The notes beneath the pieces are model-generated. The model saw nothing but the letters and a program-made list of their open reading frames with translations. It was not told the DNA's origin and ran no database searches. Shown piece by piece: positions 1 through 8,114 of a stretch of DNA of 64,000 bases (its first letter is position 1; each line of letters starts with the position of its first letter). The translations under genes and the position numbers were made by a program. This stretch comes from Sporomusaceae bacterium UBA7701 (GTDB taxonomy: Bacteria > Bacillota > Negativicutes > Sporomusales > UBA7701). The stretch is taken from the NCBI GenBank assembly GCA_002482545.1, contig DLGF01000005.1, positions 62,001 through 126,000 of the forward strand. The letters run 5' to 3'.

Positions 1-2
1 CC

Positions 3-1268
3 GGCGGGCCGGCGAAGGCGGCTCAGATCAACGCCATGGCTCCCGCTTATGTTGCCGAAGTCAACAAGCTGGTCAATTTGCTGGATCAAAGCTCGCAAAA
101 TAAAATAGCGCTGTCGAAGCAGGTCCAGGCGGCCGTGTCTTTGTTGGGCCTGTGTGTGGCTTTATTGGCGCTGTTTATCGTTGTCGACAAAGTCATCCGG
201 CCGATGCGCCGGCTGGCGGCCTCTTTTGCCCAGGTGGCGACCGGCGAAGGCGATCTCACCGTTCGCCTGGATGACGGACGCCGGGACGAAATCGGCGAGA
301 TCACCCAGTATTTCAATCTGTTCATTGCGAATATCCGAAAGATTATCGGGGTGTCGCAAGAAACCGCGGAGCGTGTCGCCCGGCTGGCCGAAACTCTCGC
401 CAAGGCCAGCCAGGAAAGCAGCAAGGCCGTCGAACACGTAGCGATCGCGGTGCAGGAGGTAGCCGGGGGGGCCGACCGGCAAAATGCGAATATGAGCGAA
501 CTGGCGGTCAGTGCCGATCATATTGCAGGCAATATGCGAAAGATGGTCGAGCATGCCAAAGAAGCGTCCGACTTGTCGGAAGAATCGCAGCGGCAAGCCG
601 ATAACGGCGACAAAAACGTCGGAATCGTGACGGAACGCACGGAGCAGCTAAAACAAACGGTTGCGGGGGTTACGGATAATATCAGCTTGTTGTCCGGGCA
701 TTCTAAAGATATCAGTCAAATTATCGATCTGATCAAGGCGGTTTCGGGGCAGACCAATCTGCTGGCCCTGAACGCGGCCATCGAAGCGGCCAGAGCCGGC
801 GAGGCGGGCCGCGGGTTCGCCGTAGTGGCCGAAGAGGTGCGCAAGCTGGCGGAGCAGACCGACGAAGCCGCCGACAGTGTGACGGAGAAAATATTGCAGG
901 TGCAGCAGCAAGTAGACACCGTTCAAACGGCGAACACCCTGCTGCGGGAAGAGTTGAACCGTATTGAAGCCGCCGTCGGCGACCTTGCCGCCGGCTTGCG
1001 GGAGATCATGGCGGGGGCGGCGGAAGGCAAAAAGGCGGTAGCCAAGATTACCCTGCTCAATGAACAAGCATCGGCAAGTTTTGCAGGCATCGCTTCTTCT
1101 TCGCAGGAGATCGCGGGTGTTTCCAGGCAGATTGCCGCCCAGTCCGCCGATTCGGCGGCGGCAATCGAAGAACAGACCGCCTCCATCGAAGAATTCACAG
1201 CGACTGCGCAGCAACTGTCCCAGTTGGCTGAAACGATGGATACCCTGGTCGCCAAATTTAAAGTATAG
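3..1268 (+). CDS. Methyl-accepting chemotaxis protein (5' truncated by window edge)
   Basis: The reading frame is open from base 3, so the N-terminal sensor domain lies outside the window; the ATG at 36 is internal. Visible parts, numbered from that ATG, are a transmembrane helix (about residues 32-54), a HAMP linker (about 55-107) and a C-terminal cytoplasmic signalling domain. The conserved hairpin tip is present (GQTNLLALNAAIEAARAGEA, followed by GRGFAVVAEEVRKLA), which contacts CheA and CheW. No CheR-binding pentapeptide is seen at the C terminus. The protein should control flagellar bias at the inner membrane; its ligand cannot be inferred from the part visible. Confidence 0.95.
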   Translation, partial: GGPAKAAQINAMAPAYVAEVNKLVNLLDQSSQNKIALSKQVQAAVSLLGLCVALLALFIVVDKVIRPMRRLAASFAQVATGEGDLTVRLDDGRRDEIGEITQYFNLFIANIRKIIGVSQETAERVARLAETLAKASQESSKAVEHVAIAVQEVAGGADRQNANMSELAVSADHIAGNMRKMVEHAKEASDLSEESQRQADNGDKNVGIVTERTEQLKQTVAGVTDNISLLSGHSKDISQIIDLIKAVSGQTNLLALNAAIEAARAGEAGRGFAVVAEEVRKLAEQTDEAADSVTEKILQVQQQVDTVQTANTLLREELNRIEAAVGDLAAGLREIMAGAAEGKKAVAKITLLNEQASASFAGIASSSQEIAGVSRQIAAQSADSAAAIEEQTASIEEFTATAQQLSQLAETMDTLVAKFKV

Positions 1269-1344
1269 GCTCAAGGCGATGGCCAGGCCGGATAAAAGAA
1301 AATGACTTATGAAGGTGCTGCGATTCGGGAGAGGAGAGGGAAGC

Positions 1345-1684
1345 ATGCCGCCATTGGTGATGGTTGCCATGGGAGTTCTGCAGATCGCTTTGGGGTTATT
1401 CGCTTACTATGTGAGGATCGCGAGGAATTTTTTCGTCGGTTACCGGACGGCCCGGTCCATGGCGAGCGAAGAAGCTTGGCTGTACGCCAACCGCACCTTC
1501 GGCAAACTTTGCGGAATGGCCGGCGCCTTCGATCTGCTAGTGGGAATCGGGGGGGCTGGCGGCCGATAATCCTCCCAAGCATGCTCTCCTTTATGGAATA
1601 AACCTTCTGGTTTTCGTCCTCGGCCTGATGATCAGCATCTATTTGACCGAGCGCCGGTTGGCCAGGAAACAGGATCGCCGATAA
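1345..1684 (+). pseudogene. SdpI/YhfL-family membrane protein, frameshifted
   Basis: The first part reads as an SdpI-type protein: a hydrophobic helix, then the family signature FVGYRTARSM and a second helix. The frame stops at 1569 just after a run of seven G (1549-1555). With one G fewer, translation continues through LAADNPPKHALLYGIN, a third helix and a basic tail to a stop at 1682-1684, giving a family-typical protein of about 112 residues. The ATG at 1345 is chosen because GGAGAGGG lies just upstream; an ATG at 1309 is in the same frame. The one-base excess may be a sequencing error, a mutation or a slippage-prone tract. SdpI of Bacillus subtilis is an immunity protein and signal receptor; the role here is unknown. 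Confidence 0.75.
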
Positions 1685-1806
1685 TTGGCCCGCGAAAACG
1701 GCCTGGGGGAATCACGCCGGGACATCGGCAGACGAGCGGCGGAAATGACAGTGGAAAAATAACTGTGGCCACAGGCCGTCCATGGCGGCCTGGTGGCTTG
1801 GAAGGC

Positions 1807-1832
1807 AAAATCCGGACTCTTCCGGATTTTTT
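1807..1832 (+). terminator. Intrinsic terminator after the SdpI-family gene
   Basis: AAATCCGGA and TCCGGATTT arms around a short loop are followed by a T run. It sits about 120 bases after the SdpI reading frame and before the GntR operator. Confidence 0.7.
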
Positions 1833-1873
1833 GCGTTTGGTGAGCTATACGGAGCGCCGGACTCCAGCTATTC

Positions 1874-1920
1874 AACCATCATTCTCGAATGTATACAGTA
1901 TACGTTCGAAAATGATGGTT
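1874..1920. promoter_or_regulatory. 47-bp near-perfect palindrome, probable GntR operator
   Basis: The two 23-base arms (1874-1896 and 1898-1920), centred on A1897, are inverted repeats with only two mismatches. The core GTATACNTTCG recurs as GTATACATTCG at 2697-2707, upstream of the glycyl radical enzyme gene. It lies 33 bases before the regulator's start codon, which fits autoregulation by the GntR protein that follows. Confidence 0.75.
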
Positions 1921-1952
1921 TCAAACAGGTTAAAAAGTTCTATAATGAAAGC

Positions 1953-2612
1953 ATGAAAAATAATTTTACCATTCAGCTAAAAACTTCTTATCGCACTTTG
2001 CCTGGCGTGATCACGAACATTCTGCGCGAATCCATTCTGTCCGGGGAACTTGGCGGGGGAGTCCAGCTCAAGCAGGAGGAATTGGCCACCAAGTTCGGCG
2101 TGAGCCTGAGCGCCCTGCGGGAAGCGTTAAAAAGCCTGGAAGCCGAGGGGCTGGTGAGATTTTATCCCAATCGCGGGGCGGTGGTCAGCGAATTATCCGC
2201 AGCCGAGGCGCGGGAGATATTTGATATACGGCTTTTTTTGGAATTGGGGGCGCTGGAGCTGGCCATTCCCAATCTGACGGAAGCCGCTTTGGCCGAGGCG
2301 GGTGAAATCCTGCGGGAAGCGGATGAAGAAACCCAAAATAGCCGCTGGAGCGCGCTGAACTGGCGGTTTCACGAAACCCTCTACCGGTCCGCAAACCGGC
2401 CGAAGCTGCTGGCGTTGATTCAAAATCTTCATAACAACGTGGAACGGTATATGCGCCTGTATTTGACAACGCTGCATTATCAGACGAAATCCCAGGAGGA
2501 ACACCGTGCGCTGCTTAATGCCTGCGTCCAAAGGAATATCAAGGGCGCCCAGAAAGTATTGCGCAAGCATATGGCCGACGCCAGCAGCAACCTGACCGAA
2601 TACCTGAGCTGA
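1953..2612 (+). CDS. GntR-family (FadR/FCD type) transcriptional regulator
   Basis: This 219-residue protein has an N-terminal winged helix (about residues 10-75, with the recognition region EELATKFGVSLSALREALK). The C-terminal all-helical FCD effector domain (about 85-215) carries the family's spaced histidines (RFHETLY, EEHRALL). FCD regulators usually bind small organic acids and repress a neighbouring catabolic unit. The ATG at 1953 is preferred to an upstream in-frame ATG at 1782, because the latter would place the large palindrome inside the coding sequence and lacks conserved protein features. The gene sits 163 bases before the glycyl radical enzyme gene, whose upstream region repeats half of the palindrome, so this regulator very likely controls it. 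Confidence 0.9.
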   Translation: MKNNFTIQLKTSYRTLPGVITNILRESILSGELGGGVQLKQEELATKFGVSLSALREALKSLEAEGLVRFYPNRGAVVSELSAAEAREIFDIRLFLELGALELAIPNLTEAALAEAGEILREADEETQNSRWSALNWRFHETLYRSANRPKLLALIQNLHNNVERYMRLYLTTLHYQTKSQEEHRALLNACVQRNIKGAQKVLRKHMADASSNLTEYLS

Positions 2613-2694
2613 CCGGTTTATTGGGTTTTTCCGCGTGCTGAACCGTTGCCGCGAACACGCCGGAGCTGACGAATAAATAATGTTGGCTTTAATT

Positions 2695-2717
2695 ATGTAT
2701 ACATTCGAAAATCGAAT
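2695..2717. promoter_or_regulatory. Second GntR operator-like site before the glycyl radical enzyme gene
   Basis: ATGTATACAT (2695-2704) is a perfect palindrome overlapping ATTCGA-AAA-TCGAAT (2703-2717). GTATACATTCG matches an arm of the palindrome at 1874-1920 exactly. The site is 59 bases before the ATG of the glycyl radical enzyme gene. Confidence 0.65.
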
Positions 2718-2775
2718 ATAAAAATGTAAACCGCCGGTTTCCTGAAAATATATCCAAATCCGAAGAGGGGTCAAT

Positions 2776-5145
2776 ATGTCCAGCAAACGCATTGAAGGAT
2801 TCAAGAAGTCGTATATCGACGCCAAGCCGTCGATCAGCGTCCACCGGGCGGTGGCTTTCACGGCGTCGCACCGGAATACGGAAGGCGAAGCGGTTATCGT
2901 CCGGCGGGCCAAAGCCTTCCAGGCGGTGTGCGAGAGCCTTCCCGTGACCATTTTCGACGGCGAACTCATTGTCGGCTCCGCCGGCGAGTTTCTGAAGACC
3001 GGGGTTATTTGCCCCGAATATTCCTGGAAATGGGTCGAGGAGGAAATGGATTCGTTCGCGAGCCGGGACCAGGACCCCTACCGCCTGGATGAAGCGGCGA
3101 AGGCTATATTGCGCGAGAAGATTTTCCCCTATTGGCGTGGCAAGTCGCTGGAGGAAAATTTCCTGGCGCGCATTCATCCGGAAACGGCCAAAATTTTGAT
3201 TGATACCGGCATTATTGACAATGATTCCAAGTGGCGGAACGCTGTCGGCGAAATTACGGCCGACTATCAGGATATCATTTTCCGGAAGGGCTTCGGGGGG
3301 CTGAAAAGAGAGGCGCTTGAGCAGCTGCAAAGCTTGGAGCCGGTTAGCGCCGAGGCTTTGGAGAAGCTCGACTTCTACAACGCGGCGGTCCTGGTCTGCG
3401 AGGGGATTATCATTTTGGCCCGGCGCTATGCCGATAAAGCCGCGGAACTGGCCCGGACGGAGCCGGACGCTTCGCGGAAACAGGAATTGCTCGAAATCGC
3501 GAGGATCTGCCGGAAGGTGCCGGAGCATCCCCCGGAGAGCTTCCATGAAGCCGTCCAGACCGTATGGTTCACCCAACTGGGCTCGATCCTGTCGGAAAAT
3601 TCGCTGGCGTTGAACCTGGGCCGGTTCGATCAGTACATGTATCCCTATTACGCCGGCGGCTTAAAGGCGGGCGCCGTCACGCCGGCGGCGGCGCAGGAAC
3701 TGATCGAGGCCCTCTGGATCAAGCTTTCGGAATGGGTCTGGGCGATTTCGAGCAACACGGCCAAGTTTTTTGCCGGCTACAATTCCTTTCAGAATCTGAC
3801 CGTCGGCGGCAGAACGAGAGACGGCCGGGATGCCACCAACGAGCTTTCCTATATGTGCCTGCAAGCGACGGAAAACGTAAAGACCCATCAGCCTGGTTTG
3901 AGCGTGCGGATTCATCCGGACAGCCCGGAGGAGTTCTTGTTGGCGGTATGTCGGCTGATCCGGGCCGGGACGGGATTTCCCGCAGTGCACAACGACCGGG
4001 TCGGCTCGGAAATGCTGCTGGCCGAAGGGCTGTCGCCGGAAGATGCGCGCGACTGGAACAACTGCGGCTGCGTAGTGCCGCATTTCCGAAAAGTGGGCAA
4101 GTGGACATCGGCGGTCAATATCAATTTGGCGGCCGCCCTGGAATATGCCCTGAACAGGGGCGAAAGCCGGCTTACCGGCAAGGCGATGGGCCTGCCGGAA
4201 GTGCCAGCCGCTGAGTTCAAGAGCTATGAAGAGGTGAAGGCGGCCTTTTTCAGGCAGCTTGCTTATCTGATAAAGCACTCGGTCATCGGTTCGGTTACCG
4301 CCCAGCGGATTCATGCCGAAATGGTGCCCAGACCCTACCTTTCGCTGCTGGTGGACGGATGCATGGAGCAGGGGAAGGACCTCAGCCGCGGCGGCGCCAA
4401 ATACAATCTCGGGCCGGTCCTCACCGGAATCGGGGTGGCCGACTCGGCCAATTCGCTGGCGGCCATCAGAAAACTGGTCTTTGAGGACGGGAAATATACC
4501 CTGGAACAGATGAATAAAGCGCTGGACGCCGACTGGGAAGGCTGCGGGGAGCTGCGGCAGGCGGTGCTGGCCTGCCCGAAGTACGGCAACGATGACGACT
4601 ACGCAGACTCGATCGCCGTGGAAATAAGCGATTTTTACTATCGGGAAGTGCGGTCCTATAAGGATTACTTCGGGTCGTCTTTCACTTCGGCCTTCATGGG
4701 AATTTCCAACTATATTCCGGCCGGGAGCGTGATCGGCGCAACCCCGGACGGCAGGAAGGCCAAAACTCCTCTGACGGAAGGCGTGTCGCCGCATGCCGGC
4801 ACCGATCTGACCAGTCCCACCGCCGCCATGCGTTCGGTTGCCAAAATCAATCATGACGTGCATTCCGGCGGCACGTTGATGAATATCAAGCTGGCGCCGG
4901 AACTGCTGCAATCGGAGCGCAGCCTGAAGAATCTGGCGGCCCTCATTCGGGCGTATTTCGCGCTGGGCGCTTTTCACGTTCAGTTCAACGTCATTTCCGC
5001 CGCGACCTTGAGAAAGGCCCAGGAACAGCCGGAGGAATACAGGGATTTGCTCGTCAGAGTGGCTGGCTACAGCACCCAATTCGTCAACCTGTCCCGTGAG
5101 GCCCAGAATGCCATCATCGAAAGAACGACCTATGAAACCCTGTAG
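2776..5145 (+). CDS. Glycyl radical enzyme of the pyruvate formate-lyase superfamily, substrate unknown
   Basis: The 789-residue length is close to hydroxyproline and glycerol dehydratase-type members. The C-terminal glycyl radical loop RVAGYST puts the radical on Gly764. The thiyl-radical cysteine loop is DWNNCGCVVPHF, with Cys432 at the catalytic position (a further Cys430 lies two residues before). In dehydratase, C-N lyase and C-S lyase members the cysteine is normally followed by V-E, the Glu acting as base; here that position is Val434, so the chemistry may differ. The start has a GAGGGG ribosome site. The activase gene overlaps the 3' end. No microcompartment genes are nearby. The family is certain; the reaction is not. 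Confidence 0.92.
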   Translation: MSSKRIEGFKKSYIDAKPSISVHRAVAFTASHRNTEGEAVIVRRAKAFQAVCESLPVTIFDGELIVGSAGEFLKTGVICPEYSWKWVEEEMDSFASRDQDPYRLDEAAKAILREKIFPYWRGKSLEENFLARIHPETAKILIDTGIIDNDSKWRNAVGEITADYQDIIFRKGFGGLKREALEQLQSLEPVSAEALEKLDFYNAAVLVCEGIIILARRYADKAAELARTEPDASRKQELLEIARICRKVPEHPPESFHEAVQTVWFTQLGSILSENSLALNLGRFDQYMYPYYAGGLKAGAVTPAAAQELIEALWIKLSEWVWAISSNTAKFFAGYNSFQNLTVGGRTRDGRDATNELSYMCLQATENVKTHQPGLSVRIHPDSPEEFLLAVCRLIRAGTGFPAVHNDRVGSEMLLAEGLSPEDARDWNNCGCVVPHFRKVGKWTSAVNINLAAALEYALNRGESRLTGKAMGLPEVPAAEFKSYEEVKAAFFRQLAYLIKHSVIGSVTAQRIHAEMVPRPYLSLLVDGCMEQGKDLSRGGAKYNLGPVLTGIGVADSANSLAAIRKLVFEDGKYTLEQMNKALDADWEGCGELRQAVLACPKYGNDDDYADSIAVEISDFYYREVRSYKDYFGSSFTSAFMGISNYIPAGSVIGATPDGRKAKTPLTEGVSPHAGTDLTSPTAAMRSVAKINHDVHSGGTLMNIKLAPELLQSERSLKNLAALIRAYFALGAFHVQFNVISAATLRKAQEQPEEYRDLLVRVAGYSTQFVNLSREAQNAIIERTTYETL

Positions 5146-6037
5146 CGGCACTATATTCCAGATCCAGCGCTGGTCGATCCATGACGGCGAAGGGGTGCGA
5201 AGCACTGTTTTTCTGAAGGGCTGTCCGTTGCGCTGCAAATGGTGCGCCAATCCCGAATCCTGGAACGGGAACCCGGAAGTGCTGTTTTTCCAGGAAAAAT
5301 GTACCGGCTGCAACCGCTGTGTGCCTGTCTGCGGCGAGGGCGCCATTGACCCGGGGGAAACGGCGGGCCGTTTCTCCCGGGAGCGATGTAGTTGCTGCGC
5401 CAGGTGCTGCGAGGTGTGCCCGACCGGGGCCCGCAAGAGGATCGGCGCTAAGGTGACAGTCGAGGACGTGTTGCAAGTGATCAGGAGAGATGCCGTTTTT
5501 TACCGTGAATCAGGCGGCGGGGTGACATTTTCGGGCGGGGAGCCTTTTGCCCAGCCTGAATTTTTGCGGCAACTCGCAGCGGCCTGCCGCCGGCTCGGGA
5601 TCGACACCGCCGTTGAAACCAGCGGCTATTTCGACTGGGAACAGGTAAAGGACATCTTCGGGCTCCTGGACGGCGTTTTCGTGGACATCAAGCATATGGA
5701 CGACGAACGCCACCGGCAAATGACCGGCGTCGGCAACCGCGGGATTCTGGAAAATATTGCCCGGATATCCCTGCTGCACCCGAATACCATCGTCCGCGTC
5801 CCCCTTATTGAAGAAGTCAATGCCCATGAGCAAAACATCCGCGCAATGGGTGAATTCCTTAAGAATCACACCCGGGTTAAAGGGGTGGAGTTTCTTCCCT
5901 ATCACGATTTCGGCGAGGCGAAGTACAGGGCCGTCGGGGCCCAGGGCCAGGCCTTCACAACGCCCGACGGGGCAAAAATCGCGGCCATGAAAGAAATCAT
6001 AGCCGCCTATGGCATCGACATTGTTGACTTTAAGTAG
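5132..6037 (+). CDS. Glycyl radical enzyme activating protein (radical SAM)
   Basis: This 301-residue protein should install the glycyl radical on the enzyme encoded just upstream, using S-adenosylmethionine and an iron-sulfur cluster. The radical SAM cysteines are in CPLRCKWC near residue 30. An inserted ferredoxin-like region follows, with two further clusters (CTGCNRCVPVC and CSCCARCCEVC), as in activases of dehydratase/decarboxylase-type glycyl radical enzymes but not PFL activase. FSGGEP is the SAM-binding GGE motif. The ATG at 5132 overlaps the enzyme gene by 14 bases, implying translational coupling. A terminator follows at 6081-6129, so the unit is two genes. Confidence 0.95.
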   Translation: MKPCSGTIFQIQRWSIHDGEGVRSTVFLKGCPLRCKWCANPESWNGNPEVLFFQEKCTGCNRCVPVCGEGAIDPGETAGRFSRERCSCCARCCEVCPTGARKRIGAKVTVEDVLQVIRRDAVFYRESGGGVTFSGGEPFAQPEFLRQLAAACRRLGIDTAVETSGYFDWEQVKDIFGLLDGVFVDIKHMDDERHRQMTGVGNRGILENIARISLLHPNTIVRVPLIEEVNAHEQNIRAMGEFLKNHTRVKGVEFLPYHDFGEAKYRAVGAQGQAFTTPDGAKIAAMKEIIAAYGIDIVDFK

Positions 6038-6080
6038 CCTAAGGCAGCGGCCGGCAGTTTTTCGCAATATAAAAGCAATC

Positions 6081-6129
6081 GCGCTTCAAAGGGAGAAGGT
6101 TTCGGACAGCTTCCTTTGAGGCGCTTTTT
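6081..6129 (+). terminator. Intrinsic terminator after the glycyl radical enzyme operon
   Basis: GCGCTTCAAAGG (6081-6092) pairs with CCTTTGAGGCGC (6113-6124), with one G-U pair, followed by TTTTT. Confidence 0.85.
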
Positions 6130-6193
6130 GCCGCCGGGCCGATTAATTAAATAAATATCACGCCCGCCAAGGGCCGCGACGGCTCCGGACCAC

Positions 6194-6223
6194 TTGTCCC
6201 CGGGGCCGGAGGCGTGTTATACT
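6194..6223 (+). promoter_or_regulatory. Sigma-70-type promoter of the thi operon
   Basis: A TTGTCC -35 box (6194-6199) and a TATACT -10 box (6218-6223) are separated by 18 bases. Transcription would start near 6230, about 95 bases before thiS. Confidence 0.65.
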
Positions 6224-6240
6224 AGTAAAAAATGACAGGG

Positions 6241-6300
6241 AGCACAAGATGGGGGACACCACCGAAAGGGTGTCGGTCTCATTTTGTGCTTTTTATTTTT
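6241..6300 (+). promoter_or_regulatory. Terminator-like leader hairpin (possible attenuator) before thiS
   Basis: AGCACAAGATG (6241-6251) pairs with CATTTTGTGCT (6280-6290), and an inner helix GACACC/GGTGTC (6255-6260, 6269-6274) caps it. A T-rich run follows at 6291-6300. It sits between the promoter and thiS. None of the conserved TPP riboswitch (THI element) sequence is visible. Reading it as an attenuator is inference. Confidence 0.55.
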
Positions 6301-6324
6301 GCACCCGCGAAAGGAGGTGGGCGG

Positions 6325-6519
6325 ATGAAGGTGAACGGCCAAGCGGTTCCGCTGGAACCGGAGCAGACTTTGCTGGCTTTTCTGACGGCAGGGCAATACG
6401 ACTGCAAGAGAATCGCGGTCGAACGGAACGGGGCGATCGTTCCCAGGACGGAGTATGAAACGGTCAGGCTCGCCGATGGGGACACGCTGGAGATCGTACA
6501 ATTTGTAGGTGGTGGTTGA
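6325..6519 (+). CDS. thiS: Sulfur carrier protein ThiS
   Basis: This 64-residue beta-grasp protein ends in Gly-Gly-Gly, the tail that is adenylated by ThiF and converted to a thiocarboxylate, supplying sulfur for the thiazole ring of thiamine. The start MKVNGQAV is preceded by AAAGGAGG; in-frame upstream codons run back through the leader hairpin and are not coding. thiF follows three bases after the stop codon. Confidence 0.93.
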   Translation: MKVNGQAVPLEPEQTLLAFLTAGQYDCKRIAVERNGAIVPRTEYETVRLADGDTLEIVQFVGGG

Positions 6520-6522
6520 GGA

Positions 6523-7326
6523 ATGGAGCTTGAAGTGAATGGAAAAAGGCGGACGCTCGCCTGCCGCACGGCCTTTGAAGCGAGAGGGCTGCTGGGAAGC
6601 GCAAGCGATATCGTCATTTTGAACGGCTTTCAGATCGAAAAGGACTGCCCCTTGGCGGAAGGGGACACGCTGGCGGTTATCCCCAAGGGCGTCATGCCCG
6701 GCCAAGAGGAGCTGGAAAGCATGATGATGGCGCGGCATACCCCGGCGGTGCATAAAAAGCTGAAGCTGGGGCGGGTGGCCATCGCGGGGCTGGGCGGACT
6801 GGGGTCCAATATCGCGGTGATGCTCGCCAGGATCGGCGTCGGCCAACTGCTGCTGGTCGATTTCGACATCGTCGAGCCCAGCAATTTAAACAGGCAGAGC
6901 TACTACATCCGCCATCTGGGCATGCCGAAAACGCTCGCGCTGGAGAGCCAGCTGGCGGAAATCAACCCCTTCGTCCGGGTCGAAACCCGCACCGTGCGGG
7001 TGGAGGCCGAAAATGTGGCCGCGCTTTTCGCCGGCTATGACATCCTGTGCGAGGCCTTCGACAAGCCGGAGGCCAAGGCCATGCTTGTGAATACCGCCCT
7101 GGAGCAGCTCCCGGGCATCAGAATAGTGGCCGCCTCCGGTCTGGCAGGGTATGCAAGCGCGAATGCGATCCGGACGGCAAGGCCGCTGGAGCGGTTGTAC
7201 CTGTGCGGCGACCTGGAAACGGGAGCCGCCGTCGGCACCGGGCTGATGGCGCCCCGGGTGCAGGTTTGCGCGGGACATCAGGCCAATATGATTCTGCGGC
7301 TTTTGACGGGAACGGATGAAGTATAA
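6523..7326 (+). CDS. thiF: ThiS adenylyltransferase ThiF with an N-terminal ThiS-like domain
   Basis: The first 65 or so residues form a second beta-grasp, ThiS-like domain lacking the terminal Gly-Gly. The rest (about 80-267) is the E1-like adenylyltransferase with the nucleotide loop GLGGLGSN and the VDFDIVEPSNLNRQ motif. It activates the ThiS C terminus with ATP. No zinc-binding CxxC pairs are evident. The fused domain is a known variant in clostridial-type ThiF. The gene lies between thiS and thiG in the same operon. Confidence 0.92.
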   Translation: MELEVNGKRRTLACRTAFEARGLLGSASDIVILNGFQIEKDCPLAEGDTLAVIPKGVMPGQEELESMMMARHTPAVHKKLKLGRVAIAGLGGLGSNIAVMLARIGVGQLLLVDFDIVEPSNLNRQSYYIRHLGMPKTLALESQLAEINPFVRVETRTVRVEAENVAALFAGYDILCEAFDKPEAKAMLVNTALEQLPGIRIVAASGLAGYASANAIRTARPLERLYLCGDLETGAAVGTGLMAPRVQVCAGHQANMILRLLTGTDEV

Positions 7327-7341
7327 GGATGGTGTTTTACA

Positions 7342-8109
7342 ATGGACGATCAGCTGGTGATCGGCGGACATAAGTTTCAGTCGCGGTTGATTCTGGGTTC
7401 GGGCAAGTTTTCCCTCGAATTGATCCAAGCGGTGATCGAGCACGGCGAAGTAGGGATGATTACCCTGGCCCTGCGCCGGGCCAACATCCGCGGGCAGGAG
7501 AATATTTTGGATTATATTCCGGCGGGGATAACCCTCCTGCCGAATACCTCCGGCGCCCGAAACGCAGACGAGGCCGTGCGGATAGCCCGCCTGGCGCGGG
7601 AAATCGGCTGCGGGGATTTCATCAAGCTGGAGGTCATCCACGATTCGAAGTATTTGCTGCCGGACAACTACGAAACGGTCAAGGCCACGGAGATTCTGGC
7701 CAAAGAAGGCTTCATCGTAATGCCCTATATGTATCCCGATCTGAATGTAGCCCGCGCCCTCGCCGCTGCCGGGGCGGCCTCGGTAATGCCTTTGGGGGCG
7801 CCGATCGGCAGCAATAAGGGCCTGTGCACCAAGGAGTTCATCCGCATCCTCGTGGAGGAAATCGAGCTGCCGATTATCGTCGACGCGGGCATCGGCCGGC
7901 CGTCGCAGGCCTGTGAGGCGATGGAAATGGGAGTTGCGGCCGTGATGTGCAATACGGCGATTGCCACCGCCGGCAATGTCGCTCGGATGGCGTGCGCCTT
8001 CAAGCAGGCGGTCGGGGCCGGGCGGGCGGCGTATCTGGCCGGTCTGGGGCGCGTTCTGGACGGCCGGGCGGAGGCGTCGAGCCCTTTGACCGGGTTTTTG
8101 GAGGAGTGA
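7342..8109 (+). CDS. thiG: Thiazole synthase ThiG
   Basis: This 255-residue TIM-barrel enzyme condenses deoxyxylulose phosphate, ThiS thiocarboxylate and dehydroglycine to the thiazole phosphate. Typical features are LILGSGKF near the N terminus, the Schiff-base lysine region FIKLEVI (about residue 95) and the phosphate-binding IVDAGIGRPSQACEAMEMG. Length matches the family. It is followed five bases later by thiH. Confidence 0.96.
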   Translation: MDDQLVIGGHKFQSRLILGSGKFSLELIQAVIEHGEVGMITLALRRANIRGQENILDYIPAGITLLPNTSGARNADEAVRIARLAREIGCGDFIKLEVIHDSKYLLPDNYETVKATEILAKEGFIVMPYMYPDLNVARALAAAGAASVMPLGAPIGSNKGLCTKEFIRILVEEIELPIIVDAGIGRPSQACEAMEMGVAAVMCNTAIATAGNVARMACAFKQAVGAGRAAYLAGLGRVLDGRAEASSPLTGFLEE

Positions 8110-8114
8110 GGAGC

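Noticed and set aside
3661..5436. 591-codon open frame on the minus strand
   Set aside because: It is antisense to the glycyl radical enzyme and activase, which have clear family motifs. The opposite frame stays open because of GC-rich codon use.
6038..6324. TPP riboswitch before the thi operon
   Set aside because: The conserved CTGAGA and ACCTGATCTGGATAATACC-type segments are absent.
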